From Hemicentrotus pulcherrimus (Eukaryota; Echinodermata; Echinoidea; Camarodonta; Strongylocentrotidae), in assembly GCA_003118195.1 (NCBI GenBank), contig BEXV01001444.1, forward strand, positions 18,961 to 82,960: a stretch of DNA of 64,000 nucleotides, written 5' to 3'. A program made the position numbers and the translations under genes. The notes beneath the pieces were generated by a model. That model had not been told where the DNA came from, made no database searches, and saw nothing but the letters and a program-made list of their open reading frames with translations. Shown piece by piece: positions 57,001-61,600 of the stretch (within the stretch, counting starts at the first letter, position 1; the number at the start of each line of letters is the position of its first letter).

Positions 57001-58646
57001 AAAGTATTTCTTTATTTGCCATTCTCTTTCAAGTACTTTCTAACTTTCAATTTTCTAAAAGTAATTTTTTACATGCCATTCATTGAAGTTGATCTTTGAT
57101 TTGCCATCCTTGTCCCACCTGCAGTTGATGGAGCTCTGTCGGACTGGTACGACGTGACCAACTGCTCGGTAAGCTGCGGTAACCTCGGAACTCTTAGGCA
57201 GGAACGGGATTGCACTAACCCTAAACCGCAGTATGGAGGGGACTTCTGCCATGGTTCCAGGCAACAATGGGTCTCCTGTAATGCAGACACAGAATGTGAC
57301 AGTAAGTGTGTCTTCAAGTGTGCGTGTAAGTGGGTTTTTTACAGACGTGTATCAATCAGATATGATTATTTACGTTTAGAGACCTTCCTTTAACGTCACC
57401 ATCCGAAAGACGTGCCTCAGTTTCAAACCAGGGTCGCCTGAGCCAGTTTGTTGGCAAAGACAGAGATCTGACCAAGTGAACGTGCTGCTAGACCAACTCA
57501 CATCTCCCTCCCGTAGTTTATGTGGGTTTTTTTAATGGATAATCTTGCAGAGCAATGTGTGCAGTGCTTTGTAAATGGAAGAGTGGAAGCTCTATATCAA
57601 ATACCTTTTGGATTGGATGGATGTAGAACAGTGGTCTCGTAATCCGGCGACCCGGGTTTGAAACCAAGTTGATGCACTAGTGCACTTTGGTAAGGCATTA
57701 ATCCTCGTTACCAGGTCCCTGAGAGAGGACCTAAAGCCGTTGGTCCTCTGGTTGCTTACTATACAAGCAATTATGCTTTCTTAGCAGTCAGGTAAAATAA
57801 CCACAACTAAATATAAATATATAAACATCAGCATCAATGGCTTTTTTTGAAAATTGGGTATAAAACAGTTTGTTTGTTTGTTTGCTTGTAAGTAAGCAAA
57901 CAGGGGGCAAATGATTTAAAGTCCTCTCCGAGGGACTTGGTAATGAGGATTAATGCCTTGCCTAAGGGACATGAGCATCAAATGATGATTCAAATCATTC
58001 ATATTTTTTATCATCAAGGCAATTTTATATTCTTGATGTGGAATTTATAAAAAGTATAAAATACTTGAAATTTCGCTTTGGAATATATTTTATTTTTAAG
58101 GCTACAAATGGCTCTCCATAATTTGTAAGTCTAACTTCGGGTTAAGTTCGACTTATGATCTTTGTGAAACACCCCCTGGGCTGGTTGGTTTAGTAGTGGA
58201 TGGCCAATCATATTGTAGACAGAATATTTATTGCATGTGCTTCTGCTTGTTGTTTTAAAACTTCTACAGGTAACACTGACTATTCATTAGAAGTGTCTGA
58301 TGCGACGAACTCGGACATCAGGCTTTCTGCGTCGTCCAAACTCAGATCTAATCTGGCGCCCTCTAATGCCAGACTGGGTGCCTCGGACACCAATTCAGCA
58401 TGGACTCCAGACGATGATGATAACAGTAAGAGAACAATTTGTAGCATTGATTATCATGATGGTTGTTATGAGAATGGTGTTATTGAAGTGAGGTGTGAAA
58501 TTTGTTAATGGTCAAGTTTTGTATAAACCGTTTACAAATGCAACATTGATTTGTAAGAACATTGGCTCCCGATAGTTTTATAAAGTGTAGGTACCAAGGT
58601 AATCAAAATTTAGTAGCAGTGATGATATGAAGTTTTCTGTTGTCAT

Positions 58647-58678
<32 letters not shown>

Positions 58679-61600
58679 GTGGTTGTCATGGTAATAATGA
58701 GTGTGATCATAAAGGTGATGATGTTAATACATCTTCTCATGATAAGGAGGAGGAGGATCAGGATTGTAGTAATTTTGCTGTTGCTGGTGATGATGATTAT
58801 GGTAATGATGAAGATGATGATGATGGTGCAGATGATGATAATGTTCATGATAATAATTAAATAAATGAAAAATGATGATCTTGATAATTATGGTAATACA
58901 GCTGTTAATACTAATGAATCTATTAATACTGGTGATTATATTGATGATAATGGAAATCAAATTACATTTATTGGCAAGACCCTGCTACAGTATTAGTGAG
59001 CAACAGGTAGTCTATTCTTATCACTAATTGTAGAAAAGTATGTGACATACCGTCTTTTTTTTCTTCTCATCAGAACCCTACTTGGAGATCATGCTACCAG
59101 ACATAGTCAATCTAAACCGAGTAGCGACCGAGGGACGGCTGGGCTCTGACGATTCAAAGAGCTGGGTAGAAACCTACTACATTTCATACAAGACCAATGG
59201 CACTAGCTGGAAAAATTACAAAGAGAATGGCTTCAAGAAGGTAAAGATTTCCAGGCTTTGTATTCATAGAGGTGGACCACGTTAAAGCCCTGCACTATTT
59301 GTATTTAAGAGTAGGGGAAACCCCCCATGTGATGGTCCACCTGCACACCCCCAATCAGTTATACAGGGAGGAGAGACCCGAGTGTTACAGTGATTCAGTT
59401 TGCTTTTCATTCCCCAAGAAGAGGTCAGTCCAAATACTTGATACCGTAATTAACGTTGTATTAACTGCCCTCGTGTATTAACCGCACGCCTCTTTTTCGG
59501 CCTTAAAAAAAAAGAACAAAAAAAGAACAAAAAAAAAAATTAGACCGCGCGGCTATCGCGCACTGATACCATACCCAGTAGTTTTTTGTAAGCTATACAT
59601 TGAAATGGATTCAAATAGCGACTTCGCGTGCTGGATGCGATCGCGCCATGCAGGTCTTTAAACGGCCCCTTCTTTTACTTTTGCAATGTTTTGGCACAAA
59701 CTTAGATCAAGATCTATCAGCAGATGTTGTTTTTGGAAGATTATTTTCGTCTTCATGTCAACATTACAAGATAAAATTGTCGGTAAAATGTGTGGAAATG
59801 TCCTGTACCATTTGTAGTCCCATATGTTCAAATTAGTGCTAGTTTTGAATTACTTTTTGTTTTGTTTTTGGGAGAAACGTGTATAAACCGCACCCCCGAC
59901 TTTGACATTTTTTCGGTGGCAAAAAGGTGCGGTTTATACACCGTTAATTACGGTAATGATAATAATGATTGATTCAAGTCCATCACCGCTTGATATTGAT
60001 CCCAACTCTGTACTTAAGACTCAAGAGTTTGTAAGTTTATGATTGATTGAAGGACTCGCGACGTATCTGGATCAAGCGAAACCCTTTGTAAGACAGGGCC
60101 AAAGTTGAGCTTAGTCCACTAATGTATGGAGTGCAAAATGTTCTAGACTTCAAGTAAACATTATCTGCCAAATGATATTTTTTGGCTGTGGTATTGCAGG
60201 CTTAATTGATGTTTTGATTTGTTTTGTAGATTTTCCAAGGAGGTAATAAAAGATAAATAGAAAATGAATTATAGCACTCTAAGCATATCACGTATCCATA
60301 CTTGATATAATGATTTGTTTTGTAGATTTTCCAAGGAAACTTTGACGAATCCACGGCAGTGTACAACGAGCTGGATCCCATGGTAGAAAACATCACCCAC
60401 GTCAGATTCTACCCACAAGATTACAACGGTAGCATTGCTATGCGTGTTGACCTGTTCGGGAAGTACAACCCACGTGAGTGCCAATTTAAGCATTGGAGTA
60501 GAGATCTGATCTAAGAAGGATTTTAAAGTAGTATACGTTTTGAACCCATATCATTTTAAATGAAAGAAGATACACTTTATGACACTCATGAAACTAGAAG
60601 CTCAAATTCTTTACCCTGTTGCTATGCCTGTAGACTTGTTTGGGAAGTACAATCCACGTGAGTGCCAATTTAAGCATTGGTGTAGAGATCTAAGAAGGAT
60701 TTAAAGTAGTATCTTTTTTGAACTGGTATCAATTTAAATGTAAGAAGATACACTTTATTCCACTCTTGAAATTAGAAGCTCAAATTCTTAACCTTGTTGC
60801 TATGCCTGTAGACTTGCTTGGAAAGTACAACCCACGTGAGTGCCAATTTAAGTATTGGTGTAGAGATTTAAGAAGTAAAATATGTTTTGAACAGCTAAAG
60901 TTGGGTTAATTATATGATTACAGGGCCTTCAGGGAGAACAGTATTGCTGCTGATGAGGCTACCCTGGGTAAACAAGATATATCATTATCATTGTAAAAAG
61001 ATACACTATATTTCACAAAATGAAATCCATAAATTGAGTAGTTTAAATTCTTTATGATATTCATTACCACTTTCAGTATTATCATATGATGCCAATTTCA
61101 TGATGCTTGCACAGATTGGTCTACAGGTACATAATAATAATAATAATAATCTATTCTTGAAAAGCGCGTAACAGATTATAATATATGTCCCTATTCGCTT
61201 CCAAAGAGCTTTGGAAAATTATTTCCCTAGCTTTAGCTCTTGCAGCTACCTACAGTGTATTGGTAATTTAGGTCAGTCAATATCAAAGCTCTTTTGTTGA
61301 ATATATATATTTGCAGGGGAAGGCGAATGGACAGAGTGGTCATCTTGGACGTCATGTCCGGTCACTTGCGGAGGTTCGTGGGAGACCAGGAACCGCACCT
61401 GTACCAACCCCACCCCGGCGTACGGGGGTGCAGACTGCCCCACCTCGGAAGACGCTGATGAGTCAAGAACATGCAACACACAGCCTTGTCCAAGTGAGTC
61501 TTTGTTAGATCCATCCTTATTACTTCAATGATGAGCCAGGGAACTCCACATTAGCAGACAAAGTCAATTTGTACAGAATTGTAAAACCCACTGATATATA

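Noticed and set aside
58603..58960. Asp-rich, Met-rich and Ile-rich frames
   Set aside because: All three frames of a GAT trinucleotide repeat in the intron between exons 46 and 47.
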